Source: Angiostrongylus vasorum (taxonomy: Eukaryota; Nematoda; Chromadorea; Rhabditida; Metastrongylidae). Taken from it: a stretch of DNA of 64,000 nucleotides. The stretch covers positions 62,001 through 126,000 of the forward strand of contig JADANN010000318.1 in assembly GCA_018806985.1 (NCBI GenBank). Direction: 5' to 3'. The notes below the pieces were generated by a model. That model searched no databases. It was not told where the DNA came from and was given only the letters and a program-made list of their open reading frames with translations. Below, piece after piece: positions 11,820-26,653 of the stretch; position 1 is the stretch's first letter; each line of letters starts with the position of its first letter. A program made the position numbers and the translations under genes.

Positions 11820-12955
11820 GCTATAACATTATGATTTTGTGTTCGACCTCAACCAACAAGAAAAGTCCAGGATTAAGTGTTAATGGGACGACGTGATATT
11901 ATCCTCTCCTTTTGTATTATCCAAAAGCGCATATAAATTAAAATCTTATCACCCTCATTTAAGCAAATCCTTCGCTGATAGTCACTCAAGAAGCTGTCAA
12001 TCAATATGGATATATTCCCGTTTTTTTTTACAGAAAGTCAGGATTCCTTTTTTTTCGACGAAGCCCTTCATCGAAAGTAAAGAAAAGCATAAACTTTGAG
12101 AAACCGACTCCAAAAACATAATGGATCACTATCGACAGCATCAGAATACTGTTTAACATTTTTGCAGTAGAATTTGGCTAGCAAAGTATGTGGAGGTTTA
12201 TTGTTTGTCTCTGAGAACCACTGAGGAGAAACGCTGGCAAAGAGTTGCATGAGTTCCACTCAAGCACCATCTTGTACCTGAACTCACAAAATCATCCAAA
12301 TAAAGGGGAAAAATGAAGTCTTTAGTGTGTAAAATCGGCTATATTGTCCACGTAGACGTCGGGACGAGATGTATGAAATCCCTAAGACTTTTCACGAAAA
12401 CCGAAGTGACCGCCCTCTTAGGCAAAAGAGCAACAGTATTTTAAATTGTAATGAGAAAACTACTTGCGACATCTATTTCACTCTCTTCGACCGTCACAAA
12501 AAGTCCTCTAGCTTCATTTTAATAAACAAAATATGCCTTCTCAACAGTTTTCTTCTCCAAATTTCGATGCACTATTTCGCCGGCTATGCATAATCTCACA
12601 TCGGTTCTACATGGGATCGGATCGGAACATCTGAATTACTCACCACCAATCATTACTCATCATTCAACCAACAGAAATTATCAACATTTTCGACAATAGA
12701 GTCTACTATTTATTTATGTGATCTCATAAATTGATATTTTTGAGCCGATACGAGGTGAGGTTGGTATAGGTCTTTGTTGTCGTTGTTCATTGTTGGTGTT
12801 GTCGTTTCTATTCATGTTGTTGGTCGAAAAGCCGTGCAGTTACGAGTGGGACTACGAGTAGAAGTTTTGAATTGTTAAAAGTCTACTATATTTCACAGAA
12901 AATTCCGTTAGAATCTTCAACCAGACCACACCAGTTCAGTTGAAAGACATGTTTG
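11820..12955. other. Interval without a convincing gene
   Basis: AT-rich sequence with only short open frames. The longest (12259-12068, - strand, 63 codons) has no recognisable family and no flanking exon partners. There is a trinucleotide-like gtt/ttg-rich patch at 12765-12830. Confidence 0.4.
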
Positions 12956-12956
12956 C

Positions 12957-13070
12957 CAAATGATGCTGAGATATTTGCAAACCTTGGATCTCAGGTCAGC
13001 TTCGAAGCTAAGATTTTCCTTCACGGCAGCTCACGTGTTGTCCAGTGCACCACAGAGGTCCTTGTTTTTC
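12957..13070 (-). repeat. Family D element fragment
   Basis: It opens with the D end block (atgatgctgagatatttgcaaa) in reverse orientation and decays after about 110 bp. Confidence 0.5.
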
Positions 13071-13159
13071 CTTTAACGCAACCAGTTTTTTACTCTAACC
13101 GTCAAACAATCAGTCATTATTGACTGAGAAATTGATTGAGTCATTAAAATGACAAAACA

Positions 13160-13432
13160 GTAAAGCTCTCGGCTTTGACCAATCCCTGAGAGAAGAGCCA
13201 TACATTCCACTTGATTAAGCGTCATTTGGAGGTAATTTAATGAATATCCGGCCTTTACAATGACTCGCGGTGGCCTACCGATGTATCGAGTCAGCGCTGC
13301 TGTCCTCCCAGACAAGTGTAGTACCAATTTGCTGACCCCCAAGGGATGGAAGGCTTGGTGGGCCATGGGCGCCGGAACCGATCCCACGTGTGTCGCAGGG
13401 GCGCCTCCGACCACTGTGCTACACACGCCCTA
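13160..13432 (-). repeat. tRNA-derived SINE, family A
   Basis: A full-length reverse copy, from the aaagctctcggctttgacca end through tcattgtaaaggcc (rc) to the CGCTACACACGCCC end. It lies next to two family D fragments. Confidence 0.75.
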
Positions 13433-13564
13433 ATTGAGTCATTGCTGCCTATTATTTCTTATAAATAACTAATAACACCTTTAGCAATTAATTGGATTTA
13501 TTGTCGGTTTGCGTTCTTTTAATGATGCTTGTTGACGGATGATTGTCAAAAGCACTATTAGGGT

Positions 13565-13745
13565 AAGCAAGTGGCTGGGAAACGGTAAAGCAACGGCGTC
13601 GCTGGTGGAATGGGTAACTCGTGAGTCTACGGGAAAGGTTGTCACCAATTCGAAGCTGTATAGGGGTTCCACGTTTTGCAAAGATCTCAGCATCGTAGTA
13701 GTTATATTTCCTATAATACTCCGCTGTGAAAAAATAACAAACAGT
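13565..13745 (+). repeat. Family D element
   Basis: It has GCTGGTGGAATGGGTAACTC (A-box-like), CACCAATTCGAAGC (B-box-like), then ttttgcaaagatctcagcat and the cataatactccgctgtgaaa end. Confidence 0.6.
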
Positions 13746-13759
13746 AAATAGAAAGTCAA

Positions 13760-14660
13760 ACTATCTGTTAGTTCGAGAAACGCGGATATGTAGAAGTTGA
13801 ATCATCTCACCTAGACTCTTTAGCGTAGACAGGTGTTTGCTTACAGAAAACGTGCCATCCGCATTACGATGCTTTCCGCAATATAACTAGCATACACAGC
13901 ATCAAACAGGACTAAGCCGTTCAATCGTTCGGTGAAAACCGGTGGACATTTTTTAGAGCATGAGTCACACCGTCTGCATCCGATACTGTCGATTTTTTCG
14001 AATGAGAGCCTTTCATTCTGTTCTCCTCATAGGGTAAGTATCCTCATTATTTTAGATTTTTACAAACATTAACAATAATAGCATAAACAGAACCTCTATA
14101 GAATGGATTCCTTTAAGGGAGTGAATTGCACTTTGAGCAGGACTTATCGGCGAAATTTAGAACAGGTGAGGAGCTGGATATGTGACAAAGACGTCGACTT
14201 TGAAGCTGAGGACGCAGATTTGATGAAAAACTGATAGCAGCTCACTGCTGTTCAGGATTCACTACAAGAAGTAAATCTATTTTGAACAAATTTACGAGGC
14301 CATAAAGTATTTCTGTAGAACATACTATCTATAGTATACGTTTTGTTAACTACTGTTCTATTAGAACTCTGATAGTGAAGAAAATCACCATCACACGAAA
14401 AAACATTCGGACGTTGTTAATTAAAACATAATCAATTGCTTAAATCCGACAAATAATCTATCCATAATAGCGCGCATGAAGTGAAGGTGATGAACGTGCA
14501 GCAAGAGAACAAGAAAAAAAGCAGACAGCCGATCATAGGAAACTAACTGTTGTTCCGCTTTGTTTTTTGCTAACTTTTTTTAAACGACATATACGGTTTA
14601 AGAGAACAGTATCAAAAATAGTAGCAAGCAACGTGAACTTATCGTACTTTTTTACTTCAG
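13760..14660. other. Interval with only short open frames
   Basis: A 43-codon frame on + (14103-14234, MDSFKGVNCTLSRTYRRNLE, with a possible donor after CAG at 14165) and a 31-codon frame on - (14016-13921, MKGSHSKKSTVSDADG) are the only stretches with coding-like composition. Neither has partner exons and neither is recognised. Confidence 0.25.
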
Positions 14661-14664
14661 TGCT

Positions 14665-15050
14665 TGGATGGCTAGTCCTCACTGGCGGTGCGGACCCCAG
14701 CATAATATCCAATTTTTTTGCAGTTTTGCTGTTTTAGCCATTGTATTTCCCTGGAGTCTCGAGGTCAGTCTGGGCAAAGTCTGCCCCTAGGTCGTCACCA
14801 AAACAGGCAGGCGCCGCCTTTGTGGATCACAGGGAGATTTACCAACATGCGGCTAGCTTAATACCAGGACGGAGGTGGATCCTGATATTCGTTTACTCTT
14901 AGCTGAGTTTCCTGGTGAAAATGCCAGACTCGTCTTCATCTTGGGAGACCATGGTGGGGGGGGATAAATTCCTTTGCCGTACAACGCAGCCTAGCACCCA
15001 GGAACACCTTCGAGCCACGATGAAGCGACAAACCATTGGGAGGAACTTAT
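14665..15050 (-). repeat. Repeat family B (tRNA-like head)
   Basis: A reverse copy running from the GTGCGGACCCCAGCATAAT end through the central taccaggacggaggtggatcc block to the catcgtggctcg end. Four other copies or fragments align: 17.3, 24.3, 38.8 and 58.4 kb. Confidence 0.7.
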
Positions 15051-15514
15051 AGTACTAGAAATGCAAAAAATGAACCTCCACCAAGAATTATATCAGCGGT
15101 GTTCTAACTGTAGGACGCTCTCCGCGGTGGGCATATCAAAATAATAACGCTAATAAGTTTTTCAGGAAGTTCGTTTTTTCCTCCTTCTTGACCTAGCTCC
15201 ATTCCAGTCGTTGTCAATGTTGCTGTTGTTGCCGTTGCTGTTCTTGATCACTATTACTATTGTTACCTATTACTACTAATAATGCACCTATTCTTCAATG
15301 TCTGGCTTGTTTCCATAGCGTTTACTTTTCTTACATGGCTGAAATATCTCCTGCGTATTCGATTATCGCTTCCGAATAATCTGCGGAATTCGGAATATCT
15401 GGGATAATCCGCAGTCGTTTTTTGACAGATAACGCAAAATTTTTTAAATATTACGCTATTTTCCATCTGTGAATATGCTCACATCAGTCCATTAATGTAC
15501 CTATTCACATGTTT

Positions 15515-15795
15515 AAAAAGGGCTCGTGTGGCGCAATCGTCGGAGGCCTCCTGCAACACACGCGTGGAATCGATCCCCGCGCTCATGGGACGCCAAACCT
15601 CCCATCCTTCCGAGTTGAGCAGGTTGGTATCAGACGTATCTGGGAAAATGGCAGCACTAGCTCGATACATCGATTGACCACCGCGAGTCATTGTAAAGGC
15701 CAGATATGCATACAATCACCTCCAACGATACTTAATGAAGTCGAATGCATGGTGCATCCTTCAGAAATTGATCAACGCCGAGAGCTTTTTATTTA
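15515..15795 (+). repeat. tRNA-derived SINE, family A
   Basis: CTCGTGTGGCGCAATCG (A-box), CGCGTGGAATCGATCCC (B-box region), then the conserved body and an end reading gatcaacgccgagagcttt. Confidence 0.75.
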
Positions 15796-16318
15796 TTCCT
15801 ATTCACATGTTTATCCGTGACAAAAAGTACCTCTCAGTATTTATTTCAGTTACGGGCGAAAATGAACGTGTTTCTTAGATGGCGACAATTACATAAGTAA
15901 GGCGGATAGGAAGTAAAGACGAAATCACCTTATGCTGATATCGTTGTTGTGACCTCCATTCCGAGGTCAGGTGGCGAGATTCGCTTTTCAATCTCCGATC
16001 CGAAAACTTGCGCGGTTCTCGTCACCCGCTATTAATGTGACCCACCAGCCCGACAACAGCAATCCAATCAAACTCTCCCAAGTGACGATGATCGCTTTCA
16101 CTACGATTTCACTGAGTGTTGTCGTTCTCCGTCCTAAAACGACGTCATTATCGTAGTAGAGTTCAATTCAATGGCGATATTTCTCGTTCGACTCTCATTT
16201 GAAAACAGTTGTCACCAGTTCCTTGTCAAAAGCTATTGAAATTTTTAACGCTGGAAAGTAGTTTCATCGACATGAACTGTCCAATTCCCTTCAACTTTTT
16301 TTAAAAAATTTTCCAGAG

Positions 16319-19300
16319 ATGAGACCAAATGTGGAATATTTGTTGACGTTCTCTTTTCTACGTGTTTCCCTCGCTTCCTATTGTGGACAAGCAACGATTC
16401 CATTCACGTTTCAGGTGCTTAGATAGAATATGATGCAGAGCTAGTAACTAGGAATCTCGAGCAATCCATAGTTGTCGTTCGAATTTATTTTCATTATCTC
16501 CCACTTAGGTTCTCCATAGTGGTTTAACAGTTCTCGGATGTGCTCAACCACAATGTTTCGGGTGGAATGCCAACGGAACACGAGCCATCCAAAATGCGCA
16601 GTTCTACAGGCAAGCCTCTTTGTTCTTCATCTTCAAGAAACAATGAATTTCATACTCATCAAACCATCACAAAATTGAAGTACCACATCTATTTACCAAC
16701 CTAGTCGTGATTGAGCTGCGAAATTTGTCGCCAGCTATTGGTTACATTTTTCCAATAATGTGTTTTGTTCTATATCTGGCATTACTTTTTTTTCGTATAT
16801 TGCGCAGGTACACTTTACTTATACATCTTTTGCATCATAAAAGAACAAAGCATAAAGCTCTCAACGCTTATCAACCTCTGAGGGATGCGCCATGCATTCG
16901 ACATCACCTAGCATCGTTGGAGATGACTGAATGCATTTCTGACCTATACAATGACTCGCGGTGGCGAACCGATGTATCCAGCCAGTGCCTATACCCTCCC
17001 AGAGAAGTCTGTCTGGTACTAATTTGCCTACCCCGAAGAGATGGAAGGCATGGTGAGCCTTGGGCATGGGAATCGACCCCATGTATATTGCAGGGCGGCT
17101 CCGACCACTGCTCTACGCCCGTCCTTTTGTATCCCATATATACGAGAATTTCCTGCCACGGATGTTGCATTAGGAAGGTCGTTCAAGGAAAGCATTTTCA
17201 ACATCTCAAAATTCACAAAAAAAACCCAGCAGCCTTTAAACGAGTTTCTTCGTCTCTGTGAGTTTTTAGCTATTCGTTGCTTGTCCTACTTACTTGATAC
17301 TTGAAAGGCCCGTCATCACCAGCTGTGCGGCCCCCAGCATAATCACCATTTTTCGGAGATTTGCTAGTTAAGCCATTGTGGTTCCCTGGAATCCCGAAGA
17401 CAGCCTGGCCAAAGTCTGACCCGGTCGTCACTACGACAGGCAGTCGCAACCCTTGTGGATCAGAGGGAGATTTGCCACCATACCACTTTGATACCAGGAC
17501 GGTGGTGGATCCCGGCATTGGTTTACTATTAGTTAGGCTTCCTGATGGAAACGCCGGACTCCTTCTCAGTTTAGGAGACCCTGTCGTGGGACGAATCCCT
17601 CTGCTGTACATCGTAGTCCGACACCCAGGAACACCTCCCAGCTACGATGAGGGCGGTAAACCGTTGGGAGGTGCTTGTCGTACATACACGATAAAATAGA
17701 ACACTATCGCTAATGGACAGGACACGTGTCTACATAATGCTAACACTCTGAGCATTATGCACTGAGCTCGATGCATAAAACATGTAACGAAAAATTCGCA
17801 ACTGTTGTGCCAAATACCAGTCCTTAATGTCCTTAATGTGATTTCATACTTTGGTGCATAATATGGTTTATGTCCCACGCCGCTTTTGTTCCAACGGTCC
17901 AGAAATTCGTCTTCACCCCTGCAAAGTGATCTTGAGCGAACCTTATTAACACAAATATCCAAAATTTCCATGAAAAATAGTTATTGCTCAAAATCGTTGT
18001 GATGAAATTGTCGTTATGTTATCACTACATTGCATCACAGAGGCGAGTGTGGCGCAGTGGTCGGAGGCGCCCTGCAATACACACGTGGAGTCGATCTCTG
18101 TGCCCATGGCCCACCAAGCCTTTCATCCCTTCGGGGTCGGCAAATTGCTACCAGAACCATCGCGAGTCATTGTAAAGGCCATATATGCATTCAATCACTT
18201 CCAAACGATGTTTAATGGAGAAAAATGCTTAACGCATCACTGAAGGGATTGATTAACACCGAGATCTTTATCCTTTTTCTATACAGAATTACATGATCAA
18301 ATGCTTCTTGTTTAGCTTTTTCGTCAAAAAAAACTTCAGAGAAACAGTGTTTTTTTATTACTTCAATGCCTTCCACGTTATCAAGACATGGAGTGTTCTT
18401 GGAATCCAAACATTTATGGGAAGCAGCGTTTTCATCTTCGATAAGCCGCACCCTCAAGCTAAAAAAAGGTTTCGGTTCTGTTCGGATTTCAAACACACTT
18501 CCATGTGAAAATCAGAGAGAAGAAAAAGCTGTACCAAACATTGCTGCCTAAAGTGGTGAGCCTCGTTTCGATTCACAAGTGTCGCTGGCTGCATATGATG
18601 AAGACCTGGAAAATTCCTTGCATGACTGTTTCGGCACAACATCGACAACAAGTCAGCACAACAAGAAAAACAGCAGTTAAATGGGAATCGTGCTGAGGCA
18701 ACCGCGATTCCCGAAGGTGTGGCATCCATATATCCAATGGATGTTGCAATTTCGTAGTGTTTGATAGTTGTGGAGTAACATGGATCACGTTTTCAGGATC
18801 GACGGGAAGGAGGATGGTTATGTTCGATGGTCTGATCAGGTACAGCGAGCGAAGTTGAGCAACTCCTTTATGAATCCACGTGTTGCTGTAAGGAAACGTC
18901 CATTTCATAAAGTTTAAATAGATCCCTTTTCAGCTGTGTTTCAATATTAGATATTTAGACTTGTGAAGAGCATTATTCAATGAAAAGCTGTTCTCCAGGG
19001 CAATGGGTTGGTGGCATAGCACCAAAGGGTTCAGGGTTGCAAGTAAGCTAGACTCTAAAGTTGTAAGGTAAAACTTGGCTAAAAAATTTTTTTCTGATGA
19101 CTAAGCAATTTTAATCTCATATTACTTCACAACTTGTTTAACGTTAAGTATTGATTTATAACAAATATTGTGTGAAGAGAACATTCTAGCTTCGATGCTG
19201 CTGGTATGCACCACTTCTTAATTCAGAAGATCGAGGAATAGCGATGGTGACCAACGTAAGAGACTAATGAATGCGGCATACTTGATTAGAATCGTCAAAG

Positions 19301-21205
19301 ACCAATGGAGACTATTCAGGGGCAATTAGTAGTTGGTGGAGAGGTCATGAATGACGGTGATGTGGACGGCTTTGATTATATAGCCGACATCAAAGTGGCG
19401 GAAATTCATAAAGGGAAAGTGCGTGCTGTAATGCTGACTTTTTTCTTCCATGTGCTCTTTTTTACAAATGAATACTTTACGCTTAAGTACGGTATTTGCG
19501 GTGTCGATTCGACGAATGAGATGCACTGATGAGGAAAGTGTAAAAGGTAAGCCTTCACAACTTGAGACCTAGTGATTGCAGGAAGCGGATTAATAACGGC
19601 TTCGTGCTGCGACAATAATGTTTTGATTTCTTGAATTCTCTTTCAAATAGTATAGCTTATTTGAAAGACTAGGATTTAGCCTCTTCAATAATCGTCTGAA
19701 GACAAACTGCATTTTGATGGCCTAGTAAATAGCACATATATCGGATGAAAATCTCACGTTAACTTCACATCCTATAACCCGCGTTTAGAGTCACAAATCT
19801 CACAAAATGCAGTTGTTCTTAGTCGCGATGGTAATTCGCAAGATACAATGGAGGTAAACTACTTTCCACTCTTTCCTTGTTTTTTTCTAAGAAGCTTTTC
19901 GTTTTTTTTTGATGCAGTATGTTTTGTAAATAATCGCTGAATTGCTTAACGTTAAGCGAAGAATTCAAGTTAAAAAGCCTTTGCCAAAAAGTCAACAGGT
20001 ATCCGGCACCATCTACGTCACTCCTCAACAACAAGTTAGTTGTTATCACTTTCAATATACCGAATCGTAATTGGTTTAATGATTATACAGCATTAGGCCA
20101 TTAGTAATAGGCGTTCTGAACATTTCAACCAAAACTGGTGATTCCGGAGGTGCTAGGCCGGGATAGCAGTGAGCATACATACACATCTCTATCCCAAATA
20201 GCTTCCTTGTTTATCACTCAGAGAAATTATGACACCATGCGGCTTTCCACGTGAAAAAATTTCTGGATGAACAACTCAGTCTTCGCTGGAACCTCGATTT
20301 TACATTAACTTATCTGTGAACTCTTTTTATAGTTCGCGACAACATAAATGTGTCAGTTTCCAGAAAACACAAACCCGAATGCGAACGGTTCAATCTGGAT
20401 ATGGAGCATCAGTAGCATCAGCTCCTCTTCAAATTCCACCTAGTGCTGGTATAACTTAAGAAAAATAGCTGCATTGATATTTATCAAACTGGCAGCATAT
20501 GAAAGATTTCAGCTGCTCCTGGCTATCCTCAGACTCAAACCGTATTCACTTCACCACATAACCTTCAGAAGATCACCCAAACTTCATATTACTTGGGCAA
20601 TCAACCATCAAACACCGTTCAAGCGCCTATTGATACGCAGTTCGTTCAACAGAATTACAATCCCTTTTCTCATGTGGCTCAACCTCAGCCTCAACCTTTT
20701 GGTGGACTTTTCAACAGTGCTCTTAACCCAGTTATGACACCATTTCAACCACAGCAAGCTGTCGTCTCTGCTCAATCTCAAAGTGAAGGTGAATTTAATC
20801 CCTATGAATCAGTCAAGTATCTTTAACATTGTTTTCATATTTCAGTTCCTTTCATTATGTCAACAACACCGGTGTCGACATTTCCACCGTTAACGTTCCC
20901 ATCTCTGGACAAAATTTCGAGGATCGACATACCCCTCAGTAGAAGATGTAGAAAATGTCATCCCTCCAGTTCAAAAGGCGATACTAACAACAGTGGCGAA
21001 GTTCTTTGGTGTGCTGTAGATGTGGCACATCCTTCATCACAGCAATAAATGTCAAGGAAAGGTCTTTATTACAACCAATAAAGGTAACATCGAAATAGAT
21101 ACAGAACACTACCGACTCGCGGAAATGTGTAATGCTTGTGAAGATGAGCACAAAAATCTACCCGCTTGCCAATTGAAATATGAAGACATTTTCAAACAAC
21201 GATAA
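16319..21205 (+). CDS. Warthog-type (Hedgehog-related) secreted protein gene, 3' end frame-damaged
   Basis: Exons that join in phase: 16319-16422, 16520-16609, 18797-18887, 18959-19042, 19190-19255, 19320-19418, 19957-20034, 20364-20448, 20513-20816, then 20846 onward. The ATG follows TTTTCCAG by two bases, fitting trans-splicing. A signal peptide (MRPNVEYLLTFSFLRVSLAS) is followed by the Wart pattern: SYCGQATIPF, VLGCAQPQCFGW, FYRIDGKEDGYVR, CEEHYSMKSCSPGQWVGGIA, LRCCWYAP, NSEDRGIAM, GQLVVGGEV, FDYIADI. All eight Cys are present. Known family members are secreted and linked to cuticle and moulting. Instead of a Hint/Hog domain there is a Q/P-rich linker (..QPQPQPFGG..) and a tail with CRCG and CNAC. 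Oddities: the first 5' splice site is AT (16423), the second is GC (16610), one intron is 29 nt, and the tail after 20930 needs three single-base shifts to stay open. It may be decaying or carry assembly errors. Confidence 0.85.
16850..17125 (-). repeat. tRNA-derived SINE, family A, in a Warthog intron
   Basis: A reverse copy from agctctcaacgcttatcaac to CTCTACGCCCGTCC. It produces long but meaningless open frames on both strands. Confidence 0.75.
17305..17690 (-). repeat. Repeat family B, in a Warthog intron
   Basis: A full reverse copy (gctgtgcggcccccagcata ... aaccgttgggaggtgcttgt), closely similar to the copy at 14.7 kb. Confidence 0.75.
18040..18285 (+). repeat. tRNA-derived SINE, family A, internally deleted
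   Basis: A clear A-box TGGCGCAGTGG at 18050-18060 and a B-box-like GTGGAGTCGATC at about 18085-18096. The segment between ccag and atcgcgagtcattg is shortened compared with other copies. Confidence 0.75.
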
Positions 21206-21719
21206 TAACGCAGCGTTAACCAGCAGTTTGTTAACTTTAGCGTATAGCCTCGAAAAGATTAGAGAAAACTTCCAACTACTCAAAAACGTCGGCACGCAAA
21301 CTATGCAGCATACTATAGCATGAACACATGGTAATGTATTAGTTAAGAAAACGATAAGTTCAGGATCATAAATGCCAGTTCAACTAGAGACCTTGGGAGG
21401 TCCTGAGACATTATTAGAAAAGTCTGCACCTCAGTACACTATTTAGAGCGACGGTTTGGGAAAGTATGAGGTACAGGGGGAAGCAATTCAGCAATGAATA
21501 TCAAAGGAATCCATAAAACAACAGAGCCTCACAAAATCCCCGAAGTAAAACAGTGGGCAACAACAATAGAATGAAAGAAGATAAGGACATATTTTAGACG
21601 TTTTAATTACGTTGGCAAACAGCACTTTACGTAAAGGGGTACACGTGAGAGATGGGATATTAATAACAAACGAAATTTGCCATAGGGTAATGGTAAGACC
21701 AAGCTCTCACTCCAGCCAT
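21206..21719. other. Short intergenic interval
   Basis: This separates the convergent Warthog gene (+) and PCCB pseudogene (-). No coding signal, no repeat-family match and no clear poly(A) signal were seen. Confidence 0.4.
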
Positions 21720-24180
<2,461 letters not shown>

Positions 24181-24334
24181 CTAAATTTACTAATATTTTA
24201 TCAAAATTGCTTTATTAAAATTGTCTTGGTTGTTATCGCACGTGCATGTTTGACTAACTTTGATTAAGCCCTTTGGAGTAAATTAACTTGGAATTGCGTT
24301 TAGAAGCTTTCGTTATTTATGGGAACGTGTTTGC

Positions 24335-24575
24335 GACTGCTGGGAGGTGTTCCCTAGGTGTCGGGCTGCGATGTACAGTGGAGATCTATCTCTCTGGCAA
24401 GATCTCCCAAGCTGAGAAGAGTCCGACGTTTCCATTAGGAAGCCCAACAAAGAGTAAACCAATACCAGGAACCACCACCGTTTTGGTACCAAACTAGTCC
24501 CATGGTGGCAAATCTCCACACCACCAATGAGGACGGTCCGTCCAAGTATCAAAGTATCCAAGTAATGAGTTTCGC
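24335..24575 (+). repeat. Repeat family B, partial
   Basis: It starts ctgggaggtgttccctaggt, contains aagcccaacaaagagtaaac caataccagg, and jumps to the 3' end aggacggtccgtccaagtat, with the middle deleted. Confidence 0.65.
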
Positions 24576-24579
24576 CATG

Positions 24580-26650
24580 CAACGAATAAACTGACGAACA
24601 TGAGCGGTCGCTTTTCTGCTAAAAAATTGATAACGCGTCGGTATATAGAAGAATTTTGGCTATGATATGGTCGTTTTCATTCTCTATAGTTTGAAATTAC
24701 CTTTATACTCTTAACATCACCTATGTTTATAGATGCAATGATAAGCAACGATCATCAGTTCAGGGTTGTTGAGTAAGCTCAATTTCGTTCTTATTGCTGA
24801 GTTGTTGCAGTAGTTGTGTCTTTCTTATTCAAAAGCTAAGCGAGGTTGTTATGAATTTTTCTTCTGATGAACGTCACTATGTTACCACCTTCTTTTCAGC
24901 CGTAATGACTCATGTTTTATCCATAGCACAAATGAAGCTGCCTCAGGCAGTAATGCTCTTCTGTACAAGGAAGGTGTATGAACAATTCCGATTCAAAATT
25001 AACTGCTTCTATGGTGATAATTCATCCTGCTGGTTCCAAGTGGTGCGCAGTAAAGTACTACTCTGAAAGCCGACTAGAAAACAGCACTTATGGAAGTATG
25101 GTAGTGATCCCAAAACAATCACCGCACTTACTGATGACTGCTTAGAACTAGATGATTATTGAATTGTAATGACCACTGCGTTGTAATCAACCATATGAAT
25201 GTGGGATTTCAACGTAAAGCAAGCCGTTTGGTAGTTACAAGTGACCATTGTAATAGGAAGACCTTTATACGATATTTTTAAAGCCTTTAAACACATCTAG
25301 TTTGTTATATTTCGCATTTACTGCTTGTAGAGTCTTGATGCTTTCCTTCGGGACATTGCATTTGGATACATACACGCCCACTGACGAACATTTGGAGCAG
25401 TATTAATTAACATTCGAAACATGTTGTGAGTTCCTCTGATATCAGCGTACATTTCCCGCTATCCATCTATCTGCTTTCAGCGTCGATCATCTTCTAGACA
25501 TCGTGTTCTACACATCCTAATCTACCAATTCGCTCGCTACGCTATCTATGAATTTTGTCACCATTACTTCCATACTCAAGGAATGTTCAAAGCTTAACAC
25601 ACAGCTGACTGCTGGGGCCTGATACGGCTTGAATGCCGGTGACTGGTGTCATATGTAGTTTACATATGTGCACAAGGATAAGACGGTATTCCTCATTCAC
25701 TGTACAGGACATCGTATAGTGTGAAATGTGTAATAAGGCGAGATGACGAATGCATTGTGTTTAAATGAAAGCTGTGATACACTACTAATTCATATTCCAA
25801 ATAATTCTTTATAGAAAAATGGATACAACACCAACAGGGGTAGAGCACCTGCACCTTTCACCGAATCGTAACATTGTATACAATCACAGACTTGACTAGG
25901 AAACAACCGTTCGTTTGATGGAATAACGGTGTATCATGAATTGAAGTTTACATTAATTATAACAGCTCTATGAGATCTAGCTATCTGTTCTGATGCACAT
26001 ATCCAAGTGTGAAAGGAGAGGAGTTCGACTGCACCTTTTATATCAGCTGGCTTTTCCTAAAGAGGAACGATCGCGACTTTTTCGAGCAATGTGAAGAGAA
26101 AGCAGGACGGCATACATTCACGATGTTAAGTAGCCTGTGCTAAATTGAAATGTTCGTCTAAGACATTTTACAAGATGTGTGCGACTAAACAGTTGAGAGT
26201 ACTTTGTGAACTAGAGCAGGAAAAAAACACATCTAAGCGAAATCTCTAACTAAGGAAGTTGTACTCGTAATGCTCCCGCTATCGATAGTGGTTGCATGCC
26301 AAAGTAAAGCAGCATCGAAAGAAGCGTAAAAATTGCCGTTTTCATCGTCAATATATTACATTATTATAAAATATTATTATTATATTGCCCCTTAAAAGAT
26401 GCTTAATTCGACTGTTGCCAGATGATTTTTAATCTATAAAGGAAGGATACTCAGCTTAAGGCTGGGAGGAACGAACAGAGCTACAAGTCATAGAACATCA
26501 GTGTCCAACTCCGTTGACTTACTACCATTCCATTCTATAATGAATTTAACTCGCCTTCACTCATGCTGTACGAATGGTGGTTCTAGTAAGGCAAACGTAC
26601 AGAGAAAACTTGAGCTATAAGCACTAGGTCCAGTCATCCGATACTGAAAG
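24580..26650. other. Intergenic interval between the two PCCB copies
   Basis: No repeat-family match and no recognised gene. One 90-codon open frame on + (24794-25066; contains VYEQFRFKINCFYG and a TTTTCAG inside it) has mildly coding-like composition but no partner exons. The rest is AT-rich with short frames only. Confidence 0.35.
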
Positions 26651-26653
26651 GAA

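Noticed and set aside
16707..17261. 184-codon open frame on +
   Set aside because: Its centre is a reverse family A SINE and the peptide recurs wherever that SINE occurs. There is no domain, and it lies inside a Warthog intron.
18212..18908. Several 60-110 codon frames on both strands at the 3' side of a SINE
   Set aside because: The + strand part from 18797 is a Warthog exon. The rest lacks consistent splice partners, although the - strand stretch 18290-18500 has some coding character.
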